From Nemopilema nomurai (Eukaryota; Cnidaria; Scyphozoa; Rhizostomeae; Rhizostomatidae), in contig ML133438.1 of assembly GCA_003864495.1 (NCBI GenBank), positions 186,001 to 250,000 of the forward strand: a stretch of 64,000 nucleotides of DNA. The letters are read 5' to 3'. Below are positions 35,817 through 48,065 of this stretch, piece after piece. How positions within the stretch are numbered: position 1 is the first letter of the stretch; each line of letters opens with the position of its first letter. The position numbers and the translations under genes were made by a program. A model generated the notes under the pieces. It did no database searches. It saw nothing but the letters and a program-made list of their open reading frames with translations, and was not told the origin of the DNA.

Positions 35817-38800
35817 TATATCTATCAATTCAACATTTTACCTCAGCTCATCTAACTTCTTTCTTGTCTTCTGCAATTCAGTATCTATCTGGGAACAGTT
35901 TTCCTTCAATGGAAGAAATCATAAATGATAAATGATGATCATAAGTGAATGCCCCAAAACTACTCCAAGAACAGTTGCCAGGTTTCATCTGTGTATGCTT
36001 AAACTCCACAAAAAAATGACTTTGCGCTTTAATGGCTTTGTAGTTTCACATTAAATTTACAAAAGCTTAAAAAAGTTTTCAAAATAAGAAAGTTCTTTCT
36101 CACAATTCACTTATATCTTGATAATTTAGATTGATGTTTTATGGTTTATGAAATCTTTCCTGTATAATTTGAATATTTTCTACTTATTATCCTTATGACT
36201 GCAATTTGGCAATAAAAAGTTTAGTAAGAGTTTATGTTGAGTAAATGAAATACTATCAAAAATTAAGGTAATGAAGCTAAATATCTAAATTTAAATATCT
36301 AATAAGCTAAATATCTAAATTTAGGCTAATTTGTAGCAGTTATGACTATTTACCTCTATTTCATCTATGACCCATTGAATCTGTGAATAGATCGATGCAT
36401 ATTGATGTAGTTGATTCTTATCAAAATACTTGACAAGATGAAACCATATGGATAAGGTGCTTTTGAGTAGAATATTAAGCTTTTATATCTATAATCAATT
36501 TGACTTTTATTTGAAGTAAATCAATTATAAAATTTATTTTCAATCTTTATAAAGAGTGAACTATTTGTTGCTTTTCTGACTTTATATCAATTGGTAGCCT
36601 AGTGTTATTTAGGAAACATTTATCTGTAATGTTTATATAACATGGCAAGCTAACTTTAAATCATACTTGAAAGAAGGAAAATTGAGTAAGAGAAGTTACA
36701 CATAGTTTTCATCCATCATAGAAGGTTTGAGACTATTGAGGTGGTACATGCATTCATATCTAGCAATCAGCAGACCTGTAAGTAAAGTCAGCTGCACATT
36801 CACTCAATTGCTTACTTTTTACAATAAAATATTTGCTTTGATTAACATTAACTAAGAGATGGTATTCACCTTATTTGTTTTTACCTAGATTCAAATAAAT
36901 ATTTACCTCACTGTTATCCCTTTTCGCATTCCTAATATGGTTTTGAGTCTAAACACGAACGTTTTTCTGTAAACATGGATCAACTATGTGTAACTTATGT
37001 CTACTGTTTTATAGCAAATTGAGAAAAAAAACATACCAAGTCGACAATCATCTGCATTCAGGAACCAAAAAACTTTGCAGAATCGGCCAATTGATAAACA
37101 TTACCTTGCTATTTGGTTTCCATGGCCAATTTGGTCCACTTTCTTCTGTTCTGGAGTGATTCTTCCAGCTCTCATCGTTATCATTCTGATCGACGTTCAT
37201 CTTGTGTGTCTTTCGAACGCCACTACATTTAAACGTTGGTGGACGCTTGCAGATAGAGATTTGAATCGCTCCAAACAAACATGAAGTTGTTCAACGGAAG
37301 AATTGTCCCATGAACGTTCTTGAAGACAAACAATATCCCTTTTGTCATCAGATTATGCTATCTATCTTACGGGGAATGACATTCAATTCTTTTTGAAATC
37401 TGTGTCTATGTGGTATAATTAGCAAACGGTCGCAAACTGCATTGTTATCTCGACGGAAATTTTGTCTTCAAAGGTACAGCTTAGAAGCATTTTGCATAAT
37501 AACGAAAATGTTTGCCTAGAATGAAAACAGGCCCAGTGCTCTAACCAATAATTGGCTACGGCGTATTCCACAAATCAGAGTTTTGATCTCGCAGCGGAAA
37601 AAATGAGCCTCGACTTTTGATCTTTGGCCATCTTAGGCAGCAGGTAAATAAACTACACAAATATATTATAGATTACGGCATTTAGATTAAGTTTTGAGCA
37701 GGCAGGCAGAAAATGTTAAAAACATACCTTCGCTCTGTCGTAAGCCAGGGCGGGCCTGTTCGATAGGCCTAAAATGTATCAGTTAATTCTGAAATTTGTA
37801 CAAGCTTTCTTTTAGATTTCATCCTCTCAAAATATCCAAAGACAAGTAGGATCAGGAATTAAAATAGTTCCTTTGTTATCGTAGCAGGTAATTCGCCCAG
37901 TGCAACCATTTCATTCATCCTTCACAAATTCCCAAATCCTGTGTTCAAATAATGCGCCAAATCTCGTTTCTAATTACTCCATGCGGGGATGTCGCCTCCG
38001 AGGAAGCCCCATTTGGTCCGACCCTGGACCGATCCACTATGGGAACATATAGGTTGAGAAATGCCTGCTTTATAAATTTATATTCAAGCCAAAGAGTCTG
38101 TTTACAGTTCTGGAAACTTTGCTTTAGAAGGTAAGGCAGAATATTACATGGCGCACTAGTGCTCCCGAAAGGAAAAGTTTAATTGCATGGAGGTGTAATT
38201 TAATGGGACCTGCAAGACTTAATCTGCAAGCTTCGACCTTAATTTACTAACGAGCATTATAAAATGCACGTTAACAAATTGAGATGCAGTTTTCAGACAC
38301 ATTCACACATCATAATTAACTCATCAAACACTATGCAATAAACTAAACGTAAGAAAACAAATTTTCAATCACTCAAGAAATTCCAAAAATTCGAGAAAAG
38401 TCACTAAAAGGTACTAAAGCTCCTAAAAACCTCATTACCTTAGCTTGCAATTGAGTTTGTCGCTTATTTGACAGCCCTGTAACTGTTGGCCCCCACTCCC
38501 CCATACTCTCCTAAAGAAATGTTGACCACAAAGTGCAGCTTTCAAACAACCCGAAGGGAAGGTTAGGCGCAAAAAATTTGCTGTGCACGACAACGTTGTT
38601 TTTTGATAGGAGGAGGGGATGGTGGAGTGGAGGGGAATGGATTCGTAGAAATTTATCGTTTAAGCACTTCTGGCAGGCATTGTAGTGGGGGTAGACAAAG
38701 AGGGCTATTTCATCAACCATTATTCAACTATCGCGACCATTGTGAAGCACAGAGAGAGACGATGGTTTGTGGCTATAAACTTGTCATATTCTATGTAACG

Positions 38801-38922
38801 ATACACTTGAAAACGTAGAAACGTAGGTTACGAAACGTGTGATACGGAGCAACAAGAATACGAAACGAAACGAAAATGAATGAAGTGAATACAAAAGGGA
38901 TTAGAATAAATAGGTTAATGCG
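35817..38922. repeat. Tandem duplication, unit 2 (about 3.11 kb)
   Basis: Second copy of 32781-35809, directly adjacent and in the same orientation. Both units end with GGTTAATGCG (with GAATGAATA or GAATAAATA just before it). Extra bases relative to unit 1 occur, for example, near 36066, 36520-36555 and 37771-37802. Confidence 0.95.
35842..35888 (-). CDS. CROCC: Second copy of the 47-nt rootletin exon
   Basis: Same boundaries and donor as 32806-32852. It encodes the same heptad-like peptide except Ile for Val at the first residue. Because the exon enters in phase 0 and leaves with two extra bases, joining both copies in one mRNA would shift the frame; at most one can be used per transcript. 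Splice signals are intact. Confidence 0.6.
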
Positions 38923-40313
38923 TCCGTTAGGATCCAGACTCCGGTACTAGGGCCCAGATTCCAGTAGTTGACAACCATTATTCAACTATCACGACCAAAC
39001 CATTATTCAATTCAACTAGAAAAGAGATTTGTTGCAAATTTCAGCAAATTTGAATTATAATTTTCGCTTTTCGAAAGGAAGAAGATATGCCACCTATAGC
39101 TCGGAAAAACACAAATGCAAATTGTATCATGCAATCTTAACTTGCACTGGTTAAGTGATATGAGGCAGTTACTTTTATCAATCGATACAACATCTAGGGA
39201 AAGTCACGCCAATGAGAACTAGTTTTGTTATGAAGAAACACAATTTAAGTTGGGAATACTATAGCACAACGCTCCAACGTTAATGAAACGAAACAGAATG
39301 GCAGCGAGAACAAGTGCCAATTGGGTAATGCAGCCCTTGCGTTTTGTCTCTTGAGATTCAAAATGCACATCCTCTCTGTGTCTGCTGATCGTCCCTTTTA
39401 AAGGCAACCTATATTCATCGTCAAAAGGTGCGAGAATAGACTGCCAATCATGAGTGGAATGCCTTTATTTCGTTTTGTACCCGTGAAATATAAATTCTTT
39501 CATGCTTTAATCTAGTTTCAACTATATTCAGAAAACCCTTTATACATAGTCTGGTTGCTGTGCATTAATCTTGCGATTTCCAAAACAGAGCTTAGTAGAG
39601 CCTTCCCCATAGAATGGACGTATTAAACTAAACCCATGTTTCCAAAATCATGACTAACTCGATCGATTCCGTACAGTATGATGTCGTGAAGTACGTCTAA
39701 GAGGCTGAAACACAGTATATAATTGCCTTTCTCGATTAAAAGACGCTGAAATCGCCTTTTGACCCTAAAACGTCACATTGTTTATGATAATTTTTGTCGC
39801 TAATCGTTAATGCGGCACGTGCCTCCAAAGATTCTTTGCATTGATCAATAAATTGGCTTTCAGAGTCTTTGATCGTATTAGAACACTTGACGTCAAATTT
39901 AAACTTTCTAAGACTAGCGCAATAAAGGAGATTGGTCGAGTCATTTTAACATTCATCAATATCGCAAAAACGACGCTGGTATGTATAAATCTATAAAAAC
40001 ACAAAAAACAAATATGGCGTCGCTTCCTTTCTAGTTCAAACAACAGATAAAGTAGCGACCGCCAGTTAAAAACACAATTCAACCAGTCCCCACCCTGTTT
40101 GTCAATGAAGTGAAGGTGGATGCATAGTAATAAACTATTAAACAGTGTTTGACTCTAAATAGAGCCTCGTGGCAGTAATGATAGATTGATGACGAACTAA
40201 ATACGTTCTTTGGCTTGTGCCCATACAGAAAAGTCTCTCGTGACTCTTTATCGAATTACTAAATGGAAGCATTGTGAAATGTCTTCAATTCATAATGGAA
40301 GTGGTTACAAACA
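38923..40313. other. Interval between the duplication and the GPCR
   Basis: Would be expected to hold further upstream rootletin exons if the gene continued, but I could not find coiled-coil coding segments with splice sites on the minus strand. The 91-codon frame at 39807-40082 has no recognisable features. Confidence 0.45.
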
Positions 40314-41309
40314 CTATTGCTTTTCTGTCGAGCTGCGAAGCTTAATGGACACCTCGCTGATTTTGGGGTTATCCTCGCTGTTTCTCCTGCACATGCTTGC
40401 GAATGTTCGCCTGATGGCCCGCCGCAGAACATGCAGGCGCACGATGTAGTTAATCGGCCTCAGCATTGCCCCGGCTACTACGAACAGATAGGTCAGGTCT
40501 CTCATCGCGTGAATGAGCAGGCAGTTGCAATCGGTGCAGTTGTTCATGTAAACAATCATCAACACAGTTGGGAGGTAGCTTATTAGAAAGACGACCAGCA
40601 TTAGTAATAGTGTCTTCGTCACTCTTCGCTCCCCAGCTTGGCTTAAACCGTGCTTGCCACTCAGCCTCTTGAGCGACTTGCAATTGCTGTCACTCCTAGT
40701 GACGGAGTACCTTCCACGTTTCTTTCCTTTCACCACCATTCTTCTCTGGTAAACTGCCAGCATTATGACCATTAGCACGAACGAGAAGACGACAGTCGTA
40801 CACGAGAAAACGACCAGACACTTGATGAAACCGACCTTGAAGTAGCACATGCTTAGGGCGATTGCTAGGAGCCAAGTGCTGGCTGCAGCAATCGCGGTGT
40901 GCCATGTTTTTTGGTTTTTGAGGTGGTTGAAAGGCTTTATCAGTGCCCAGAGTCTCTCTATGCTCAACAGACCCACCGTTATCACTGCCACGCCACTGAA
41001 AATGAAAAATGTAATATGAGAGAGCTTCTTCTCCGTGTCGGATAGAGGTAGGCCAACACCCTCTTTTAGAACATAATTGAAGGACAGGGAGTCGACCACC
41101 AAGCCAGTGAAAAAGTCTGACAGGGAAATGTTGAATATCGCCTTGAAGAACATTGGCTTGAAACTACTTCCCTTGGTTCTCAAAATTGTAAACAGTATCA
41201 TTGCATTGAGTACCACGGTGATAACCATCAAGAAGGCCGATGTCCCGGCCGTGAAAAACGACAAAGCCGGAATGTTGTGTGTAATTCCGCATTGCCTTGC
41301 TTCCCCCAT
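40314..41309 (-). CDS. Class A (rhodopsin-like) GPCR, intronless, 331 aa
   Basis: The start is the ATG at 41307-41309; the frame is open further upstream but without an ATG. There are seven hydrophobic segments. Landmarks: VVLNAM (Asn of TM1, residue 35), NISLSD (Asp of TM2, residue 65), SIERLW at the end of TM3 (ERL in place of DRY, residues 118-120), FLISYLP in TM6, and LRPINYIV in TM7 (NPxxY with Arg for Asn). The third intracellular loop is basic with several Ser. The usual TM3 cysteine is absent and the second extracellular loop is very short, features shared with the melanocortin/EDG/cannabinoid/adenosine group. Single-exon class A receptors of this kind are expanded in cnidarians. Ligand unknown. 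Confidence 0.88.
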   Translation of the reverse strand: MGEARQCGITHNIPALSFFTAGTSAFLMVITVVLNAMILFTILRTKGSSFKPMFFKAIFNISLSDFFTGLVVDSLSFNYVLKEGVGLPLSDTEKKLSHITFFIFSGVAVITVGLLSIERLWALIKPFNHLKNQKTWHTAIAAASTWLLAIALSMCYFKVGFIKCLVVFSCTTVVFSFVLMVIMLAVYQRRMVVKGKKRGRYSVTRSDSNCKSLKRLSGKHGLSQAGERRVTKTLLLMLVVFLISYLPTVLMIVYMNNCTDCNCLLIHAMRDLTYLFVVAGAMLRPINYIVRLHVLRRAIRRTFASMCRRNSEDNPKISEVSIKLRSSTEKQ

Positions 41310-42334
41310 TGCTGCTTCTCTGCTGCGGACCGTATGCACAAAGATTCGTACTAACGAGAAGGCCTTGGCTTTATTCCTCTTCACATGCTCGCTAGCAACG
41401 TGGTTAAGGCGAACTGACAAGCCTTGTTTTGCGTGGATATTCAAATGGTCAGTGGAGCAGGTGACTAGATTGTGAGCTTCTACAAACTCCGCATAAAAGA
41501 ATCACAGGTACTTTGCAAGGCCACGTTTAAACGTGATTCGGGCACGAAAACGGGGGCGCAATGCTTTGAAACGCGCCGAAACTTTTGTTGCCTGTTACAC
41601 ATGTTTACAAAGTGTAATGATACGTACGGAGTCACCATTGGAAGCAGGTACATGGAGCATTAGTCATGTTATATCATGAGTAGGGAGGGGCGTAGTCAAT
41701 AAGGCGTGGCTTGGCAAGGGGAACGGTCGCGCCTCAAATCTGGGACAAAAATTGGGAATAAAGCTTTTTCACTATCGGATAGGTTGCCAGGCGGAAATCA
41801 AAATTATTTTGAGCTGCAGTCGTAGAATTGCCAGTTAACACCTTCGTTTTAAAGAACAATTGATAAATGACGGGTATTAAAGTGCTAAACAGAAGCATGG
41901 TATACTTACAGGAAAACGTGCCTGTCGTGAAATTATTATAATCATAATGTACAAGCAGGCACGATTCCTTACAAAAAGGTAATTTCTCTCCAATAGTCTT
42001 TCAGCAATCAGCAACCGAAATCGTAGAATATGTAAGCAAGAGCCTTTTCCCCAAACACTCTCTAGTAGCTAACAAAATCTACGGAAGACTTGCCTACTGG
42101 CTAAGTGAAATTGTGCAGGGAAAAAGATTCTTGGTTGCCTAATATTTGAATGGCTGCATTAAGAATTCAGGGTGCAGTTCTCATCCACAGCTGATTTAGG
42201 GTGAAATATTCACTCAAAAAGGAAATACCGAGACACTGAAAAACTCAAAATTCTATGATAATACAGTGCTCTATGATGATGCAGTGTAATGCAAAGGCTT
42301 CATTCGAATTTTTTTCTGGGCAACAGAATCCTTC
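41310..42334. other. Upstream flank of the GPCR
   Basis: Contains the presumed promoter and 5' UTR of the GPCR. No other gene is supported; the open frames at 41077-41663 on the plus strand are shadows of, or flank, the receptor. Confidence 0.4.
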
Positions 42335-42662
42335 TACCGTAAATCCTCGAATTGCCCCCCCCCCCACCCCTCTAAAAAGCCCCCCTCGAATGAGCCCCCC
42401 TCAATTTGTAGATTTTTGACTCTTGAGGTTGTCTTTGGCATTTTAGTGAATTACCATAAAAATTTATGTTTTTGTTAAAAATTAAATCAAATGTTACTTT
42501 ATTCTTAGGTTATTTTTATATTGTGAAAAGAAAATTTTATGTTTCAGGGAATTTTATTGTTTCAGGAATAAGCCCCCCCCCTTGAATAAGCCCCCCCCTC
42601 GAATACGCCCCGCCCAAAAATGTCAAAAATAAATAAGGGGGCTTATTCGAGGATTTACGGTA
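42335..42662. mobile_element. MITE with perfect 18-bp terminal inverted repeats
   Basis: TACCGTAAATCCTCGAAT at 42335-42352 is the exact reverse complement of ATTCGAGGATTTACGGTA at 42645-42662. The outer TA at each end may be the target duplication, giving CCGTAAATCC ends. The interior is about 290 bp, non-coding, with poly-C tracts alternating with GAATAAGC-type repeats. No transposase is present. Confidence 0.85.
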
Positions 42663-44600
42663 ATTTGAAATAGGCAAGTAAACTTACGAATAACCCAATT
42701 TTACTTTTTTTTAGTACAAAAACTGATTCTTGGTATATCTTTATGTTCAAGACTGAAGCAATGACGTGAGCGTATTCTAATGTGGACTAATTTCTTGACT
42801 AGGCCCACCAAACACTGCTAATTCGTGTCATCGAGCCTGCATCACAGAGTCTGCATCAAAAGAAACATCGTCAGTAAACATTGATATGCAGTTTTTCAGA
42901 CATTTATCATATGATAATTTGAATCAAGCTCTCTCAGATGAAGCATGATAACAATGATAGGAAGGTGGGTGAAGACCATATGGCAAAGTCAGGCGTACCA
43001 AAGAATAGATACAAAATGTGCATTATCATTTGATAAGAAGTGTTGTTGTTAATCGATAGAAACCCCGTGATAAGTCATACTTTCATAGGTAAACATTGGT
43101 AGCCATAGAAAACATTGGGCAACCACGAAAACTCCATTGCCATGCAAATTTGCATTGAGTATTTGGATAAATGATTATTTCTCCAGCTTGAATAATTACT
43201 GGCTTTGAGGACTGCGAACAATAGGGCACTTGAATATACTAGCTACATTTTTGAAAGGGAAATTTGTGAGATTTCAGATTGCCAGCTTTTATAGCAGGTG
43301 CAACTTTGTATTTCATTGTGTTGGAATAACATGTTTTGCATCTGAAAAATATTTTCTTATTGTACAAATGTCTGTAAGCTCTGCTGTTTCGTCTCTTTCA
43401 AAGATTTTCCTTGATTTTCTTCAAAAGCAGGCCAAACATATTTTTATCTTAAATTTCTATCATTCTTTGGAGTTCGTTTGTTGCCATGAAGCATATAAAG
43501 TAACAGTTCAAAGTTCCATTCACCTTAACATTCAACATCATTCTCCTGGAGCGTCTCGCGATTATTCGGTGCCTTTAAAAAAATGTCGAGAGAGCATATG
43601 CAGCATACCAAAAATCTGCATTTTGTCCAACTTTGGACCCTGTTTTTTAAAAAAAAGTTGCTTTTGAGTGTTGATAAAGCAGAGTGTTGATAAGAAAGAT
43701 GGTGACCTCTTTGGCTTGCCTATTGAAGTTTTATAAACTCAAACGAACAAGGACCTTGTTTATACGCAACCAAACTTGAGTAAGCCTTTGTTAGAGCTCT
43801 CGTCATTGAATTCCCTTGTCATATATAGAGGTACCCTGCAGAAGCTTTGTTTGACAAATTCTCGTTATCGTACCTCATGACTAGCTTACACATAATTTCA
43901 AAACAACATATAGGTGGAACGGTGGCAACATGTGGTCAGATCCATTCAATACCTGTGGCTCGTCGATTCAGGGGGAGCCAGGTTAGGCGACCCTTCATCC
44001 ATGTTTTAGCTTGCCAGCCAAAAAACACATGCCAATACACTCATTTTTATTGCAATAAACACGTTATATGAAGTGGTAGACTCAATTTTTCGAAAGTTTA
44101 GAAAGAACCTTACACACATTGAAGAAGCTTTTATAATCCTTGGTCTTAATTTTTCGTATTTATACTTAAAAAAGTCTTTAATTTTGTACGATATTTGCCT
44201 GTTTGAGGTATATTTCTGTTATTGGAGTAGTTAAGATTTTTTTAAATCATGGCTTGCAAGTTATGTGGAGCAAGGCTTTTGATAGACTCAATACACTAAA
44301 TTTATCATTATTCAAATTAGCACAATTAAAGAAACATGAAAGAAACTTTTGCTTGCAAAATGACGAGAAAATTTAATAAAATGCCTAAAAGTACCTTAGC
44401 TTCTTACAAAAAAAAGAGTGTTTTGTTGAACTCCTCTGCACCTATCGGTTTGAGTTGAATCAGCTCAGATTTCGTTAACTTTAGTATAAAAAGTATAAAA
44501 AGCTTGTGTTATACTTCAAGATTGAAGCAATTGCATGACTGCAGAAGTAAAGATGGACTACAAGGAAACGGAACAGTAATATGAAGTACTAGAATTCTTG
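42663..44600. other. Non-coding, no feature seen
   Basis: Long AT-rich stretch. The 145-codon open frame at 43230-43667 is rich in Phe, Cys, Ser and Leu, lacks domain features and has no splice support, so it is treated as chance. Confidence 0.4.
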
Positions 44601-45015
44601 GTTTTTCGTGTTTAGGGCCTCTACAATATCGCAAAGTGAAAATTTCACTGTTAGACTGTTAGACAATGAGAAAGTTTACAGTAATAAAAACATGTATTAT
44701 TTTTACGTTACAGGATACGTTATGGCGCCAAAAACTGGCGTTTTAAAAAAGCTGCAATTTAGACATTCGGGAACGAGAACACATGTGCAAGAAATATTTA
44801 AGATTATGTGAACTTGTCCCATGAAGTCCCCTGCACAATATTTTCCTTTGAAGCCACAGCTGCATGGCCTCTGTAGTCATTATATAAGAGATGGATACTC
44901 TTTCATAGAGAATCCTCTTTTATAGAAAAAGAGGTGGATACTCTTTTATAAAGAATTTTTTATGATTTCCGTTCGTCCAAGACACGACAGAATAAACTTT
45001 TTTTCTGATGAATAG

Positions 45016-45217
45016 AAGACTCTCAAAACAACAGGCTACCTCTCTCCTTGATTCACTTGCTACTGTTTCCGTCCAGCCTCGTGGTTCCAACATTCAGGAC
45101 TATTCTACTGAAGATAACAGACATCTGATGAGGCTTCACAGAAACAATGAATCGAACGAAGATAAAGGAGATTTGAGCGTTTTTAGCCGCAGACACGTGC
45201 TTGCAGAAAGCTGCTAA
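45016..45217 (+). CDS. Coding-like terminal exon, unidentified
   Basis: After an acceptor (gatgaatag) the frame reads RRLSKQQATSLLDSLATVSV and continues with balanced hydrophilic composition to ...FSRRHVLAESC and a stop. The amino-acid use is unlike the surrounding AT-biased chance frames. No family recognised and no partner exon fixed. Confidence 0.3.
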
Positions 45218-45820
45218 TTTTGGACTATCTCTTTATTTTCAAAACAAGCACGCCTTGGTCATTAGAAAAGCACTTAAGCCACATTCTTTAGCATAATCCA
45301 AGTTGGAAAAACAGTATGAAAACAACGATGCCCCTTGGGCCACGACCTTCGAATTCCCTTACAAATTCCTGTATACAGGACCATAACATTCAATCCATTG
45401 TTTAAGAGGCTGCGATCCAGTTGTTTCCAAAAGAATAGTAGTTTATGACAGTGAAATTTCGAAACTGTTTTCCAATGATTGGAAGAAATTCATTAGATTT
45501 GAAAAAAAACATTTTTAAAAGCAAATTATATTATTTATTTCCCCCCTTTTTCTCTGAAGAAAGAGTTAGTTTGCTTCTAAGCGAGGCTTTTCCAAGTTGC
45601 AGGCTTCAGTGTTATGTTAAGATCAGACAAATAAACTGATGACTTCATTAAGTCATTTCAGCTTTAAGCCATAAGTGTTTTTACAAGGCAGGAATTTATT
45701 CACTTATCTTCTTTATTTTGACCGATATAAACTGACAAAGACTTACTAGGCTGCTGATATTACCAGGTTCCTGGAAAAAATCTGACAGTGGCTTAACCAC
45801 GTGGTTAATCAAAGTTTAAG

Positions 45821-45925
45821 TACGGCGTGGTCACTCTTGACGCCCATCGACAAATATATTTGACGAAAGGTTTTGACTGGATGAAACAGAATATGAAAAA
45901 GTTATTTGTAAGGCAGAATAACCAG
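45821..45925 (+). CDS. Coding-like internal exon, unidentified
   Basis: Between gtttaag and gtgagg. It is 105 nt, phase 0-0, encoding YGVVTLDAHRQIYLTKGFDW and a basic continuation to RQNNQ. Both splice sites are good, but the family is unknown and it is not connected to other exons. Confidence 0.3.
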
Positions 45926-47337
45926 GTGAGGCAAAAAGTGAACGAAGCTATGTATTTTTCACAAACATGGCGCTATTGCAGCAAGGGTCTGCTGAGAACG
46001 TTCTTCATTGTTTTTCTACGTTCAATAATTAAAAAATCATACCACTGCAACTGTTCTTTTCAGAAGGACAGTGGTTAGGGTTGTCATCTCTCGGCTACGG
46101 AGCATAAAGCCCAATCTCCACTAGGCGGGAAATAGTCCTGCCGCGCCGCGAAGAGTTGCCGATGACTTCTCCTCGTTGCGACATCATACGGTATGCAATT
46201 CAAATGATTCCTCTACACTGACTACGCGGTAAAATTGACATGAGCTAACTCAGCCCTTCAAGTGTTCCCGAGAATCAAGTCCTCCTAAGACGGGGTGAAG
46301 TCAGGAGGGCCATAGCAACCACATTTATGCAGTTATGGCCCTTTGAATTTCATTAGTGAAACAATTTATTATTATTTGCTGGCTCGCATGTATCCGGTTA
46401 TACCGAAGGCCCTGATTCAATGCCTCGCTCTTTAGTTTCCTGTCAGTTTACCTATGTGAGCATTAGCTACTATCCTTGTTTGATGCACTACAGAGACGAG
46501 CGACGAATACTTTTGCAGCAATCGGCATAAATATTCGAAAACGCTTAGTAAATTCGTTTGCAAAAGGTTATGCTAAGAGTCTTACTTCTTAGACCGCAGA
46601 TGAGTTTTCTGTAACAAGCAAAAATGGCAGGCAGAACTGTATGGGCGACATTGTTCAATCAAAGAGTCCATCCTTGCAAATACCCGATGTTCTACAGTCG
46701 TTCTGGACATAGAAGTGTTCAAATTTGCTAAAACAGCTGTCAGATTATTGAAGTTTTTCTTTACAGAGAGAGAGCGATTGAGATTGGCTTGAAGTGTTAC
46801 GCTACAAATACGTGAAGCCACATAAGAATTAAGTTTGCACTGCAAACAAAGCATTTGTCTAGTGACGAATTCGCAAGCGGTGTAGCCCAATGCAGGGTAG
46901 CGCACAGGCGAGCATTAATGAGCAACCAATTAATGGGAACCTCCAGTATGATGTTTGGATTTAAGGTGACGTTTTCCTTCCAGCTGTGCCTGTCGAAGAA
47001 GACGAGGAAGATGACTTTGAAAATGCTATTTACTAAATTCTCAATCGTACCTTGCAATATTTACAAACATAACTTACGCACATTGATTGACGGCAAGAAG
47101 TTTTTAGTTTAAGTTTTAGCACGTGTCACTCTAGAAATTCTCTCATAAACCACCAAAATGAATTATAGATTACTTGATCTCCTTTCATTCTACTTATAAA
47201 CCTTCTGTTTCTTATACAATGCCTTTAAATATGTCTTAAAAGGCAGTCCCCCATCTCCTCCCGGTTTTGCCGGACCTGTTCTCCCCATCCTTTCAAGGCT
47301 GGTTTTGTGCCTGTTTCTTCAACCAACAAATACTTGC

Positions 47338-48065
47338 ATTTGACATAGATCTTGATGATTTCGATCAAAAAGAAGATGAAGATCTTGATGGAAGAGCGGA
47401 AAGCGCTTGGTTAAGGAGGGTAGGCTACTTTTGAACAAATAGATCCTGCAGTTGCAAAAGGGCAGCTAGAAGAGGAGATGAGGCAGATGTTGGTAGCGAT
47501 GCAGAAACTGAACATATCAACTTGCTTTCCAATAGTGTTGATAATGGCTATAAGAGTGATGCGAGAAAGAGAAGGTTCAAGGCGTATCTGATGAAACCAA
47601 TGAGGTGGTTAAAACTCATTAGGCCATTCTTCATAAGAAAGAGGCTCAAATGTTACTGCAATGCAAACGAGGCTTTTGTACGGTGAGTTGTTGACCTTGA
47701 ATAGAACCTTCGCAATTTCACCATCATCTCCACACACAGCTCTAATGCAGATTTGCTTGAAAGACCTCATTAGATATCGAAACGATTAAAGACATTCGAT
47801 GGAATGCTTGTTCACGCGTTGCCTGCGTTATACATAACAGTAACAACAACTATTGCCTGCGTAATAACTATTGCTGCAAACATAGACACTTCCCATATGT
47901 AAAAAGGAGTTTCAGATCATTGAAAAGGGCGTTTCCTCTATTGGAAAGGCCGTGGCCCAGAAAGAATCTCAAGGCTCCTCCCCATGTACTGCTGCTGGCG
48001 TCGCTACTGCGTTCACAAGGCACAAGCAAATTGCACATCATCATAAGACGAATATTTTGTTTTAG
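47338..48065 (+). other. Cluster of coding-like segments, possible decayed gene
   Basis: Three neighbouring stretches look coding on the plus strand. 47338-47420 is acidic (DIDLDDFDQKEDEDLDGRAE). About 47450-47682 encodes SDAETEHINLLSNSVDNGYK and then a basic KPMRWLKLIRPFFIRKR, ending at a canonical GTGAGT donor. From about 47915, after TTTCAG, comes IEKGVSSIGKAVAQKESQGS, running to a stop near 48063. The spacing between the first two is too short for a normal intron and they are in different frames, so this may be a pseudogene. Confidence 0.3.

Noticed and set aside
43230..43667. 145-codon open frame on the plus strand
   Set aside because: Phe/Ser/Cys-rich with no domain pattern, signal peptide or splice support; likely chance in AT-rich DNA.
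46582..47057. Two minus-strand open frames considered as receptor fragments
   Set aside because: No transmembrane periodicity or GPCR motifs on inspection; the frames are not linked by splice sites.
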